Shown in pieces: positions 8,162 to 17,129 of a stretch of DNA of 64,000 nucleotides. The DNA is from Fontibacterium abundans. GTDB lineage: Bacteria; Pseudomonadota; Alphaproteobacteria; Pelagibacterales; Pelagibacteraceae. The notes below the pieces were generated by a model that ran no database searches, was not told the DNA's origin, and worked only from the letters and a program-made list of their open reading frames with translations. The position numbers were made by a program, and so were the translations under genes. The DNA lies in the NCBI GenBank assembly GCA_965235095.1, contig OZ249405.1; one strand, given 5' to 3'. The first letter of the stretch is position 1; each line of letters begins with the position of its first letter.

Positions 8162-9451
8162 ATGACAAACGTTGTAGTTGTAGGCTCTCAGTGGGGCGAT
8201 GAGGGCAAAGGGAAGATTGTGGACTGGCTTTCAGAGCAAGCCGATGTTGTTATTAGATTCCAAGGCGGTCATAATGCAGGTCACACATTAGTTATTAACG
8301 GAAAAGTTTTTAAACTAAAGTTGCTTCCATCGGGAATAGTTAGAGGCGATAAAATTTCAATCATTGGAAATGGAGTTGTTATTGATCCTTGGGCACTACT
8401 AGAAGAAATTGAAGAGATTAAAAAAAAGGGAGTTGATGTTAATGAAAATAATTTAATTATTTCTGATACTGCAACTTTAATTCTGCCTTTTCATAAAGAA
8501 ATGGATGAGATCAGAGAAGATGCAGCAAAATCTAAAATTGGAACTACAAGAAGAGGAATAGGACCTGCGTATGAAGATAAGATTGGCAGACGTTCTATTC
8601 GAGTTATGGATTTACGTTCGAAAACAAATTTAGAGCAAAGACTTGAAGTTATTTTAGAACATCATAATGCAATAAGAAAAGGATTAAAAAAGAAGATATA
8701 TAAATCAGATGAATTAATTAATGAATTATTGAAAATTGCACCACAAATATTAAAATTTTCTCAACCGGTTTGGAAAAAAATTGCTGAATATCAAAAATTA
8801 AATAAAAAAATATTATTTGAAGGAGCACAGGGAATATTACTTGATGTAGATCATGGAACTTATCCTTATGTAACTTCATCAAATACGGTTGCTGGCACAG
8901 CATCAGTTGGTACAGGCTGCGGTCCAAAAACAATTGATTATGTTCTAGGAATTACAAAAGCATACACGACAAGAGTCGGAGAAGGTCCTTTTCCAACAGA
9001 ACTTAAAGATGCAACAGGCGAATTAATCGGTCAAAGAGGTCATGAGTTTGGAACTGTAACTAACAGAAAAAGAAGATGTGGTTGGTTTGATGGAGTTCTT
9101 GTTAAACAATCCGCAACTATCTCAGGAATTACGGGTATAGCATTAACTAAGTTAGATGTTCTTGATACATTGGATGAAATTAAATTTTGCGTAGGCTACA
9201 AATTACGCAGTAAAGAAACTGATTTTTTCCCAAGTGCATCAGAAGATCAATTTGCAGTAGAGCCTATTTATAAAACTTTTGAAGGCTGGAAGTCTGAGAC
9301 AAAAGGAATAAGAAATTACAAAGAATTGCCGGAGAAAGCAAAAATTTATATTGCAGCCATTGAAGATTTTGTGGGCGTTAAGATTGCAAGCATTTCAACA
9401 AGTCCTGAAAGAGATGACACGATTTTTGTTGAAGACCCTTTTAATGCGTAA
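8162..9451 (+). CDS. purA: Adenylosuccinate synthetase PurA
   Basis: GTP-dependent conversion of IMP and aspartate to adenylosuccinate, the committed step to AMP. The 429 residues begin with the P-loop-like GSQWGDEGKGKIVDW (8-22), followed by HNAGHT, the GTTRRGIGPAYEDK loop and a C-terminal ISTSPERDDT motif. All family landmarks and the length are normal. It ends in an 11-bp tail-to-tail overlap with rpoH on the other strand, so the two transcripts are antisense at their 3' ends. Confidence 0.97.
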   Translation: MTNVVVVGSQWGDEGKGKIVDWLSEQADVVIRFQGGHNAGHTLVINGKVFKLKLLPSGIVRGDKISIIGNGVVIDPWALLEEIEEIKKKGVDVNENNLIISDTATLILPFHKEMDEIREDAAKSKIGTTRRGIGPAYEDKIGRRSIRVMDLRSKTNLEQRLEVILEHHNAIRKGLKKKIYKSDELINELLKIAPQILKFSQPVWKKIAEYQKLNKKILFEGAQGILLDVDHGTYPYVTSSNTVAGTASVGTGCGPKTIDYVLGITKAYTTRVGEGPFPTELKDATGELIGQRGHEFGTVTNRKRRCGWFDGVLVKQSATISGITGIALTKLDVLDTLDEIKFCVGYKLRSKETDFFPSASEDQFAVEPIYKTFEGWKSETKGIRNYKELPEKAKIYIAAIEDFVGVKIASISTSPERDDTIFVEDPFNA

Positions 9452-10340
9452 TGAAAGGTTTTGTTTTAATATTCTCTAACATTGCTTTTTGAACTTTCTC
9501 AAAAGCTCTATTTTCGATTTGTCTTACTCTTTCTCTACTTATTTTATATTTTTGACTAAGCTCCTCTAAAGTTTTTGGCTCATCAATAAGTTTTCTGTCA
9601 TATAAAATTTCTTTTTCTCTTTCATCTAAAACTTTTAAAGCTGTTTGTAATAATGCATGTTTTTGATCTAATTCTTGACGTTGAGAAATCAATAGTTCCT
9701 GATCAGCATTTTCGTCCACAATCCAATCCTGCCACTGACCACTTTGTTCTTCATCTGAAATTTTAGCATTTAAAGATTGTTCTTGTCCTGCCATTCGTCG
9801 GTTCATTGAAATAACTTCATCTTCATTCACATCTAGTCGATTTGCTATTTCTTTAACATGAGCTGGAGTCATATCCCCACTTTCAATGGCAAAAATTTGG
9901 TTTTTTAATTTTCTAAGATTAAAAAATAATTTTTTTTGGGCAGCAGTTGTTCCAATTTTAACCAAACTCCAAGATCTTAAAATATATTCTTGGATAGAAG
10001 CTTTAATCCACCACATTGCATATGTTGCAAGTCTAAATCCTCTTTCAGGATCAAATTTTTTAACTGCTTGCATTAAACCAATGTTTCCCTCAGATATTAA
10101 TTCTCCAACAGGAAGACCATAACCCCTGTAACCCATTGCAATTTTCGCAACTAATCTTAAATGACTTGTAACTAAAGTGTGAGCTGACTCTCTATCTCCT
10201 TTTTCACGCCAATTTTTTGCAAGAATATATTCTTGCTGTGGCTCTAACATTGGAAATTTCCTAATTTTTAATAAATAAGAATTTAAACTTCCCTCAGGCG
10301 TAAGAGTTGGAAGATTAGAATTTTTTTCAATTTTTTCCAT
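9441..10340 (-). CDS. rpoH: RNA polymerase sigma-32 factor RpoH
   Basis: Heat-shock sigma factor. The 299-residue product has sigma region 2 (GNIGLMQAVKKFDPERGFRL ends near residue 103, followed by ATYAMWWIKASIQEYI) and the RpoH box QKKLFFNLR at 135-143, which separates sigma-32 from other group members. The region 4 helix-turn-helix SQKYKISRERVRQIENRAF is near the C-terminus. Its likely protease, FtsH, is encoded about 5 kb upstream on the other strand. rluD lies 38 bp upstream on the same strand and may share the transcript. Confidence 0.95.
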   Translation of the reverse strand: MEKIEKNSNLPTLTPEGSLNSYLLKIRKFPMLEPQQEYILAKNWREKGDRESAHTLVTSHLRLVAKIAMGYRGYGLPVGELISEGNIGLMQAVKKFDPERGFRLATYAMWWIKASIQEYILRSWSLVKIGTTAAQKKLFFNLRKLKNQIFAIESGDMTPAHVKEIANRLDVNEDEVISMNRRMAGQEQSLNAKISDEEQSGQWQDWIVDENADQELLISQRQELDQKHALLQTALKVLDEREKEILYDRKLIDEPKTLEELSQKYKISRERVRQIENRAFEKVQKAMLENIKTKPFITH

Positions 10341-10378
10341 GATATTTATGTGGGTATTATAACTCGTATAACAAGATA

Positions 10379-11362
10379 TTAAAACTTAAGCTTTTTGATT
10401 GTTTTTAGTAGATTCTCAAAATCTTTTGGTTTTTCACATTCAAATTCTATTTCTTTCTTAGTGGTCGGATGAATAAATCCAATAGATTTTGCATGTAAAG
10501 CTTGTCTTTTAAATCCTTCTAATAGTTCTTTAAATTCAGGATCAATATCTCTGATAAATTTATTTTGCTTTCCATAAATTTGATCACCAATAATAGGATT
10601 GCCATGAGATGAAAGATGAACGCGGATTTGATGAGTTCGTCCTGTCTCTAGTCTGCATTCAAGAAAGCTCATATCAGGAATTTTTTTACCTGTGAAAAAT
10701 TCTATAGTTTTGTAATTTGTAACAGCATCTTTTCCTCTAGAAGTATTGATACTCATTTTTTTTCTATTAAATTTACTTCTGCCAATCATAGATGATATTT
10801 GTCCAGAGCTTGGTTTCATTCTTCCGTAAACAAGAACTTCGTAAACTCGTTTGATAGTATGTTCTGCAAACTGTTTTGATAAAAAAATATGAGAGTTATC
10901 ATTTTTTGCAACCACTAACAGACCGCTAGTTCCTTTATCAATTCTATGAACTATACCTGGTCTTAATTCTCCACCAATGGTTGAAAGTTTATTTTTACAA
11001 TGAAACATAAGAGCATTTACTAAAGTGTTATCAAAGTTTCCCGCACCAGGATGAACAACCATTTCAGGAGATTTGTTAACAATTAATAAATCAGCATCCT
11101 CGTAACGAATATCTAGTTTAATATCTTTTGCTGAAATATTAACTTCCTTAGGCTCAGGTATTGAAACTTCTACAATATCAGAAGATCTTATTTTAATAGA
11201 AGCTTGAGTTATTTGTATTTTATTAATTTTAACAAAACCTTCATTAATAATATTTTTAATTCTTGTTCTACTAATTTCTGGGATTAGAACAGCCAGAGCA
11301 GAATCTAAGCGTGTATTATTTTTCTCTTCTGTTATTTCAAATTTATATTCGTTAGTAGACAT
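10379..11362 (-). CDS. rluD: 23S rRNA pseudouridine synthase RluD family
   Basis: Makes pseudouridine in 23S rRNA; RluD proper modifies helix 69. The 327 residues contain an N-terminal S4 RNA-binding domain (about 17-75) and the RsuA/RluA catalytic domain with HRIDKGTSGLLVVAK, where Asp142 is the expected nucleophile. The later GRTHQIRVHLSSHGNPIIGD motif is also intact. The size and S4 domain favour RluD over RluC or RluA, but paralogue assignment is not certain. tRNA-Arg lies just upstream on the same strand and rpoH follows. Confidence 0.88.
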   Translation of the reverse strand: MSTNEYKFEITEEKNNTRLDSALAVLIPEISRTRIKNIINEGFVKINKIQITQASIKIRSSDIVEVSIPEPKEVNISAKDIKLDIRYEDADLLIVNKSPEMVVHPGAGNFDNTLVNALMFHCKNKLSTIGGELRPGIVHRIDKGTSGLLVVAKNDNSHIFLSKQFAEHTIKRVYEVLVYGRMKPSSGQISSMIGRSKFNRKKMSINTSRGKDAVTNYKTIEFFTGKKIPDMSFLECRLETGRTHQIRVHLSSHGNPIIGDQIYGKQNKFIRDIDPEFKELLEGFKRQALHAKSIGFIHPTTKKEIEFECEKPKDFENLLKTIKKLKF

Positions 11363-11374
11363 GATTAGTAATTT

Positions 11375-11449
11375 TGGTGGTCTTGCTAGGACTTGAACCT
11401 AGAACTCTAGTTTCGAAGACTAGGATGATATCCATTTCACTACAAGACC
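11375..11449 (-). tRNA. tRNA-Arg (anticodon UCG)
   Basis: On the minus strand a cloverleaf of 75 nt including an encoded CCA can be folded. The 7-bp acceptor stem is GGTCTTG with CAAGACC. The anticodon stem CTAGT/ACTAG closes the loop CTTCGAA, giving anticodon TCG, which reads CGA. The T-arm contains GGTTCAAGTCC. It lies 12 bp upstream of rluD on the same strand. Confidence 0.93.
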
Positions 11450-11539
11450 GTGACTTAATGTTTATTATTCAACCATAAATTAGCAAAATTGAGAGTCTAG
11501 GACTAGAAGATTTTGTTAATTTATTATAAGTTAATTAAG

Positions 11540-12637
11540 ATGATATTAGGATCTGTAGTTGATAGCGACATAAACGAAAAAAGAATAGCAATTTCGCCGG
11601 ATACAATTAAAAAATATATTACTAGTGGTTTTTCAGTACAGCTTGAAAAAGATTTTGGAAAAAATTCTAATATTGATGATAATGAATTACAAAAACTAGG
11701 AGCCAAAATCTTAAACAAAGAAGAAATCTACAAAACTTCAGACATCATCGTTAAAATTAATTGTCCAAGCGATTCTGAAATTTTACTAATAAAAGAAGGC
11801 GCGGTATTAATCGGTAGTTTTTTTCCTTACCTAAATAAAGATAGAATTAATAAACTTCTAAAAAGAAATATAAAAATATTTTCTTTAGAATTACTTCCAA
11901 GAATAACTAGAGCCCAGTCTATGGATATTCTGTCGTCCCAAGCAAATTTAGCTGGCTACAAAGCGGTAGTAGATTCCGTTTACGAATATAACAAAGCAGT
12001 TCCAATGATGATGACAGCCGCTGGAACAATAACACCTGCAAAATTCTTTATAATAGGCGCAGGAGTTGCTGGACTACAAGCTATTGCTACTGCAAAAAGA
12101 TTAGGAGGCGTTGTGTCAGCAACAGATGTTAGGCTTGCTTCAAAAGAACAAGTTGAGAGCTTAGGTGGAAAGTTTGTTTTTGCTGAAAGTTCAAAAAATT
12201 TAGAGACAAGTGGCGGTTATGCAAAAGAGTTAGATGAAGAAGACAAAAAGAAACAGGAAGAATTGCTAAAAAATACAATTAAAAATCAAGATATTGTTAT
12301 TTGCACTGCATTAATTCCAGGCAAGAAAGCTCCAAGAATTGTTACAGAGGAAATGGTTAAATCAATGAAGAGTGGCTCTATTATTTGTGATTTAGCTGTA
12401 GAGCAAGGTGGTAATTCAGCTTTCTCTGAGCCTGGGAAAATCGTAGTTATAAATGGAGTAAAAATTATAGGACATAAAAATTTTCCAAGTAGAATTTCAG
12501 AAAGCGCATCAATTTTATTTGCAAAAAATGTTTTAAATTTTTTAGAAATAATTTATGACAAAGTTGAAAAAAAATTAAAGATAGATGAAAATGATGAAAT
12601 TATTAAAGCAGTTTATATTAATAAGGAGATTAGCTAA
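11540..12637 (+). CDS. pntAA: NAD(P) transhydrogenase subunit alpha 1 (PntAA)
   Basis: NAD(H)-binding domain I of the proton-translocating transhydrogenase, which uses the proton gradient to reduce NADP with NADH. The ATG at 11540 is preferred over one at 11513 because family proteins begin with a short strand equivalent to MILGSVVDSDINEKRIAISP. The Rossmann motif GAGVAGLQAIATAKRLG and the following SATDVR are present in the 365 residues. The next gene overlaps its stop codon (TAATG). In this three-subunit form the soluble domain and membrane domain II are separate polypeptides, as in Rhodospirillum. Confidence 0.94.
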   Translation: MILGSVVDSDINEKRIAISPDTIKKYITSGFSVQLEKDFGKNSNIDDNELQKLGAKILNKEEIYKTSDIIVKINCPSDSEILLIKEGAVLIGSFFPYLNKDRINKLLKRNIKIFSLELLPRITRAQSMDILSSQANLAGYKAVVDSVYEYNKAVPMMMTAAGTITPAKFFIIGAGVAGLQAIATAKRLGGVVSATDVRLASKEQVESLGGKFVFAESSKNLETSGGYAKELDEEDKKKQEELLKNTIKNQDIVICTALIPGKKAPRIVTEEMVKSMKSGSIICDLAVEQGGNSAFSEPGKIVVINGVKIIGHKNFPSRISESASILFAKNVLNFLEIIYDKVEKKLKIDENDEIIKAVYINKEIS

Positions 12638-12939
12638 TGGAAATTGATCCAATTATTTTTAGATTTGCGATTTTTATTTTATCTATTTTTGTAGGCTATT
12701 ATGTAGTTTGGAGCGTAACTCCAGCGTTACATACTCCCTTAATGTCAGTGACCAATGCAATTTCATCAGTAATTATAGTTGGAGCTTTAGTTGCCGTAGG
12801 TTTATCTCCAATCACACAAGGCTTTTTTGGAAAGTTTCCAGGAATTCTTGGAATTTTACTTGCCTCAGTAAATATTTTTGGTGGCTTCTTAGTTACCCAA
12901 AGAATGCTGAAAATGTATAAAAAAAATAAAAAGAAATGA
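12637..12939 (+). CDS. pntAB: NAD(P) transhydrogenase subunit alpha 2 (PntAB)
   Basis: Small membrane subunit of the transhydrogenase proton channel. The 100 residues hold about three hydrophobic segments (roughly 8-28, 41-60, 66-88) and a short lysine-rich tail. The stretch VWSVTPALHTPLMSVTNAIS is a family signature. Its ATG overlaps the pntAA stop by one base and its stop overlaps the pntB start by 4 bp, so the three genes are translationally coupled. Confidence 0.95.
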   Translation: MEIDPIIFRFAIFILSIFVGYYVVWSVTPALHTPLMSVTNAISSVIIVGALVAVGLSPITQGFFGKFPGILGILLASVNIFGGFLVTQRMLKMYKKNKKK

Positions 12940-14342
12940 TTTCAGCAAATATTACAGCAACATTGTATTTAGTAACTGGCATATTGTTTATTATGGCCTT
13001 AAGAGGACTTTCTTCTCCAGAAACTTCAAGAACAGGAAACTTTTTTGGAATTCTAGGAATGTCACTTGCTATAGTTGTTACTCTTTTATCTCTCGGGGAC
13101 ATTCAGCAAATTAAAGAAAATATTTTTTATATTTTAATTCCAATCATTATAGGAGGATTGATAGGAGGATTGATTGCATTTAGAGTATCAATGACAGCAA
13201 TGCCACAACTAGTCGCTGGCTTTCATAGTTTAGTTGGTCTTTCAGCAGTACTTGTAGGGATAGTAGCATTTTATAATCCATCTTCATTTGGAATAGGCCA
13301 AGTTGGAAATATCAAAGTTTTATCTTTAATCGAAATGTCATTAGGAGTTGCAATTGGAGCTATTACATTCTCTGGTTCTTGTATTGCATTTTTAAAGCTC
13401 CAAGGATTAATGTCTGGAAGTCCTATAACATTTAAAGGTCAGCATTTTATAAACTTATTAATAGGGTTATTAATAATATTTTTAATATTTTATTTTACAA
13501 AATTACAATCTGAAAATTTATTTTGGGCCATTATAATTATTTCAATTCTAATTGGTTTTTTAATTATTATTCCAATTGGAGGAGCAGATATGCCTGTTGT
13601 GGTTTCCATGTTAAATTCTTATTCCGGTTGGGCTGCTGCTGGAATTGGTTTTACCTTAGAAAATATTGCTCTTATTATTACAGGAGCTTTAGTTGGATCT
13701 TCAGGGGCCATTCTTTCTTATATTATGTGCAAAGGGATGAACCGTTCATTATTTAATGTAATTCTTGGTGGATTTGGTGGCGATACGTCATCTACAACTG
13801 TTCAAAAAAATGCCAAACCAGTTAAACAAGGAGGCGCTGATGATGCTGCTTTTTTGATGAAGAATGCATCTTCAGTTATTATTGTTCCAGGTTACGGAAT
13901 GGCAGTAGCACAAGCACAGCATGCGCTTCGTGAAATGGGTGATAAATTAAAAAAATTAGGTGTTAAAGTTTCCTATGCAATTCACCCGGTAGCAGGAAGA
14001 ATGCCAGGACATATGAATGTTTTATTGGCGGAAGCTAACGTGCCATACGATGAAGTATTTGAACTTGAAAATATTAATAATGATTTTTCAAATACAGACG
14101 TTTCATTTGTCATTGGTGCAAATGATGTAACTAACCCTGCAGCTAAAACTGATCCTAAGAGCCCAATTTTTGGTATGCCAATTCTTGATGTTGAAAAATC
14201 AAAGTCTGTATTATTTGTAAAAAGAGGAATGGCGGCAGGCTACGCTGGAGTTGATAATGAATTATTTTATAGAGATAATACTCTTATGTTATTTGCCGAT
14301 GCTAAAAAAATGGTCGAAGAAATTATAAAAAATTTAGATTAA
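12936..14342 (+). CDS. pntB: NAD(P) transhydrogenase subunit beta (PntB)
   Basis: Carries the rest of membrane domain II (about nine helices across residues 1-270) and the NADP(H)-binding domain III. Domain III shows VIIVPGYGMAVAQAQHALRE, AIHPVAGRMPGHMNVLLAEA and the late GANDVTNPAA motif. At 468 residues it matches the family. The start overlaps pntAB by 4 bp. The complex would supply NADPH for biosynthesis. The gene ends convergently against an ABC transporter permease 8 bp away. Confidence 0.96.
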   Translation: MISANITATLYLVTGILFIMALRGLSSPETSRTGNFFGILGMSLAIVVTLLSLGDIQQIKENIFYILIPIIIGGLIGGLIAFRVSMTAMPQLVAGFHSLVGLSAVLVGIVAFYNPSSFGIGQVGNIKVLSLIEMSLGVAIGAITFSGSCIAFLKLQGLMSGSPITFKGQHFINLLIGLLIIFLIFYFTKLQSENLFWAIIIISILIGFLIIIPIGGADMPVVVSMLNSYSGWAAAGIGFTLENIALIITGALVGSSGAILSYIMCKGMNRSLFNVILGGFGGDTSSTTVQKNAKPVKQGGADDAAFLMKNASSVIIVPGYGMAVAQAQHALREMGDKLKKLGVKVSYAIHPVAGRMPGHMNVLLAEANVPYDEVFELENINNDFSNTDVSFVIGANDVTNPAAKTDPKSPIFGMPILDVEKSKSVLFVKRGMAAGYAGVDNELFYRDNTLMLFADAKKMVEEIIKNLD

Positions 14343-14350
14343 TAATTAAT

Positions 14351-15145
14351 TTATTCACCAGTGTTAATAAGACCGCCTCGTTTTCTAGCTCCCTCGAAAG
14401 ATACTAAAAAAACGATAACAGCAATTATTGCATAAATTATATTTAAGATAATTGATTTTATAAAATAGTTACTATTAAAATTATTACTAAATAAGACTTC
14501 ACGCATTCCCTCAAATACATAGGTTTGTGGAAATGATAATGAAAGCCATCTAATCCATTCTGGCAGTGTCTCAACGGGATAATAAACTGCACTTAATGGA
14601 GCTAAAGTAAAAATAGCTCCCCACGCTAAACTTTCCGCCGCAACACCAAAACGAATAATTGCTGCTATAATAAATATTCCAAGTATCCACCCTGTCATTA
14701 GTAAACTTGTAAAGAAAAACATAAGACTAAGTCCCATTTGAAATAATGAAAAAGAATAAAGGGGTATAGCGAGAAGAGCAGCAGGAATCATTGCAATTGT
14801 CGTTCTTATAAAACTTATGGTCATTAATGACAAAACTAACTCCAATGGTCTAAGTGGGCTGACAAATAATTGCCCTAAGTTTCTAGACCAAATCTCTTCC
14901 AAAAATGAAATAGAAAAACCTAATTGGCTTCTAAATAAAATATCCCATAACAAAACACCTGCAATTAAAACTCCACCAATTTGAATAATTGTGTCATTAG
15001 AGTTTGTTAAATGTTTTGAAATTAAGCCCCATAAAATCATTTGAAATGTTGGCCAATACATCAGTTCTAAAATTCTAGGAAAAGAAGTTTTAATTAAATA
15101 AAAATATCTAACGACCAGTGCAAAAATTCTAACTAAAGATTTCAT
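14351..15145 (-). CDS. ABC-2 type transporter permease
   Basis: Inner-membrane part of an ABC exporter. The 264 residues contain about six hydrophobic segments and the conserved ABC-2 stretch PLSAVYYPVETLPEWIRWLS before the last helices, as in the NodJ/DrrB-like families that export polysaccharides or lipids. It abuts the ATPase gene with a shared base, so the two are co-translated and form one transporter. The substrate cannot be read from the sequence. There are no polysaccharide genes directly beside it. Confidence 0.85.
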   Translation of the reverse strand: MKSLVRIFALVVRYFYLIKTSFPRILELMYWPTFQMILWGLISKHLTNSNDTIIQIGGVLIAGVLLWDILFRSQLGFSISFLEEIWSRNLGQLFVSPLRPLELVLSLMTISFIRTTIAMIPAALLAIPLYSFSLFQMGLSLMFFFTSLLMTGWILGIFIIAAIIRFGVAAESLAWGAIFTLAPLSAVYYPVETLPEWIRWLSLSFPQTYVFEGMREVLFSNNFNSNYFIKSIILNIIYAIIAVIVFLVSFEGARKRGGLINTGE

Positions 15146-15879
15146 TAATTATTCTTGTCCCTTGCAATTTTAAGAAAGACGTCTTCTAATTTTTTCTTTC
15201 CATATTTTTTTAATAGACTGTTAGGAGTCCCTTGGTCAGTAATTCTTCCATCTTTCATCATAATTACAGAGCTACAAAGCCTAGTAACCTCTTCCATGTT
15301 GTGACTTGCTAATATGATTGCTGTATTATGAGTTTTACAAAATTTTTCAAAAAAGGTTCTAACTCGATCAGCAGTATCTGGATCAAGTGAAGCGGTGGGT
15401 TCATCAAGAAATAGTATCTCGGGGTCATTAATTACTGCTTTACCTAAGGATACTCTTGTTTTTTGACCGGAAGATAATTCTCCAACTTTAATGTCAAGCA
15501 AGCCAGTAAAATCTAATTCTTTGGCAACGTCTTTAATTTTTTGATTTATATTTTTAATTCCATATAGCATTCCATATACGTACAGATTTTGTCTAACTGT
15601 TAATTTTTTTGGTAAATCAACGTAAGGAGATGAGAAGTTAATTTTATTTAAAATCTTATATCTGTCTTTTGAAATATCCGTTGATAATATTTTAATACTT
15701 CCTGATGTTGGTGTTAGTAAGCCTAACAACATTGTGATCGTTGTAGTTTTGCCGGCGCCGTTTGCTCCTAAGATACCTTTTATCTCTCCTCGCTTTAGAT
15801 CAAAGGAAACATTTTTAACCGCGTGATGATTTCTAAATTTCTTTGATAAGTTCCTAACTTCAATTATATTTTCACTCAT
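15145..15879 (-). CDS. ABC transporter ATP-binding protein
   Basis: ATPase partner of the ABC-2 permease encoded immediately downstream. The 244 residues have Walker A GANGAGKT (38-45), the ABC signature LSSGQ (135-139), Walker B ILFLDE (155-160) followed by PTASLD, and a switch histidine in ILASHNMEEV. This is the CcmA/NodI-like drug or polysaccharide exporter class. Its start overlaps the stop of the upstream t6A enzyme gene by 8 bp. Confidence 0.9.
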   Translation of the reverse strand: MSENIIEVRNLSKKFRNHHAVKNVSFDLKRGEIKGILGANGAGKTTTITMLLGLLTPTSGSIKILSTDISKDRYKILNKINFSSPYVDLPKKLTVRQNLYVYGMLYGIKNINQKIKDVAKELDFTGLLDIKVGELSSGQKTRVSLGKAVINDPEILFLDEPTASLDPDTADRVRTFFEKFCKTHNTAIILASHNMEEVTRLCSSVIMMKDGRITDQGTPNSLLKKYGKKKLEDVFLKIARDKNN

Positions 15880-16828
15880 AGTATGCAGCTCTTTTTAATC
15901 TCTCATTAATTGCTTTGCCCAAATCTTTATTAGGAATTTTATTAACGCTAATGGATTTAAATTTTTTATTTTTAATAATTCTTAAAGTATTAAAGAAATT
16001 TTTAGCAGCTTCTTTTAAATTTCCCCCAGTACTTAAGTTAAAAGCATTCTGATTACCATAATTTTTGTTACCAAATGTTATTAAAGCTCCATTTTCAGTA
16101 GCCTTTTCTCTGTTCATATAAATAGGCATACCAGGAGAATAATGAAGACCAATTTGACCTGGAGATTTAATAATTTTATTTTGGTTCTCAGATAATTTTA
16201 TTTTTAAAAATTTACCAATAATTTCAGAAGAAAGTCCTCCTTCCCTTAATATTTTTGGTTTAGTTGTTAAATCTATAACCGTTGACTCAATTCCAATTTT
16301 GCAAGCGCCACCATCAATAATCATTCCAATTCTACTACCAAATTCTTCAGCAACATGTTTTGCCGTTGTTGGACTTAAAGATTTTGATCTATTGGCGCTC
16401 GGTGCAGCAAGTGGACATTTCAGAATATTTAATAATTTAATTGTATTTTTTTCACTTGGAATTCTTACCGCAATTGTAGCAAGACCCTTGTTTGCAAGCT
16501 TTGATATTTTAGAACTACTTCTTTTTTTTAAAACATAAGTTAAAGGACCAGGTGAAAATTTTTTAACAAGTCTCAGAAAATTTTTGTTAATAACCGCCTC
16601 TTTTTTTATCTGTTCAATATTTTTAAAGTGAATGATTAAAGGATTATTAATTGGGCGTTTTTTTAAAGAAAAAATCTTTTTTACAGCCTTGGTATTATAA
16701 GCATTTGCAGCAAGGCCATATACAGTCTCTGTTGGGATCGCAACTACGTCTCCTATTTCTATGGCAACCTTGACTTTGCTTAGATTATTGTTTGTAGGTT
16801 TATAAATATTTGAATAGATATTTTTCAT
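15872..16828 (-). CDS. L-threonylcarbamoyladenylate synthase (Sua5/TsaC)
   Basis: Makes threonylcarbamoyl-AMP from threonine, bicarbonate and ATP, the first step of t6A37 in ANN-decoding tRNAs. The YrdC domain covers about residues 10-200, with PTETVYGLAANA, KKRPINNPL and the SANRSKSLSP motif. The remaining 110 residues correspond to a Sua5-type C-terminal domain, so the protein is the long Sua5 form rather than short TsaC. It is first in a three-gene minus-strand run with the ABC exporter and divergent from xseB across 44 bp. Confidence 0.92.
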   Translation of the reverse strand: MKNIYSNIYKPTNNNLSKVKVAIEIGDVVAIPTETVYGLAANAYNTKAVKKIFSLKKRPINNPLIIHFKNIEQIKKEAVINKNFLRLVKKFSPGPLTYVLKKRSSSKISKLANKGLATIAVRIPSEKNTIKLLNILKCPLAAPSANRSKSLSPTTAKHVAEEFGSRIGMIIDGGACKIGIESTVIDLTTKPKILREGGLSSEIIGKFLKIKLSENQNKIIKSPGQIGLHYSPGMPIYMNREKATENGALITFGNKNYGNQNAFNLSTGGNLKEAAKNFFNTLRIIKNKKFKSISVNKIPNKDLGKAINERLKRAAYYE

Positions 16829-16872
16829 TAATTATTTAATATAAAAGAGTAATTCTTAAAAATAATACTTAT

Positions 16873-17127
16873 ATGAAAAAATCTAATATTTCTCCAGATA
16901 TTACAAAGCTGTCTTTTGAAGAAGCGTTGGAGCAGTTAGAAGATATTGTTAGCAAGTTAGAAGACGGTTCTATTAATTTAGAAGAGTCCATCCAAGAGTA
17001 CACTCGCGGCGTTCATCTTAAAAATCACTGTGAAACTAAATTAAAAGAAGCCACTTTAAAAGTAGAGCAAATCACTATTGATAAAGATGGTAAATTTTCA
17101 ACTAAAGAATTTAATAAAAATTCTTAA
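16873..17127 (+). CDS. xseB: Exodeoxyribonuclease VII small subunit XseB
   Basis: Small subunit that binds XseA to form exonuclease VII, a single-strand nuclease. The 84-residue all-helical product has the typical LSFEEALEQLEDIVSKLEDG start at residue 14 and NLEESIQEYTRG after it. The large subunit is not in the window. It is followed 2 bp later by ispA and then dxs, the common xseB-ispA-dxs operon order. Confidence 0.95.
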   Translation: MKKSNISPDITKLSFEEALEQLEDIVSKLEDGSINLEESIQEYTRGVHLKNHCETKLKEATLKVEQITIDKDGKFSTKEFNKNS

Positions 17128-17129
17128 GT

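Noticed and set aside
11480..11510. tRNA remnant beside tRNA-Arg (shared word CTAGGACT)
   Set aside because: Only an eight-base match to the T-arm and no fold; chance is enough.
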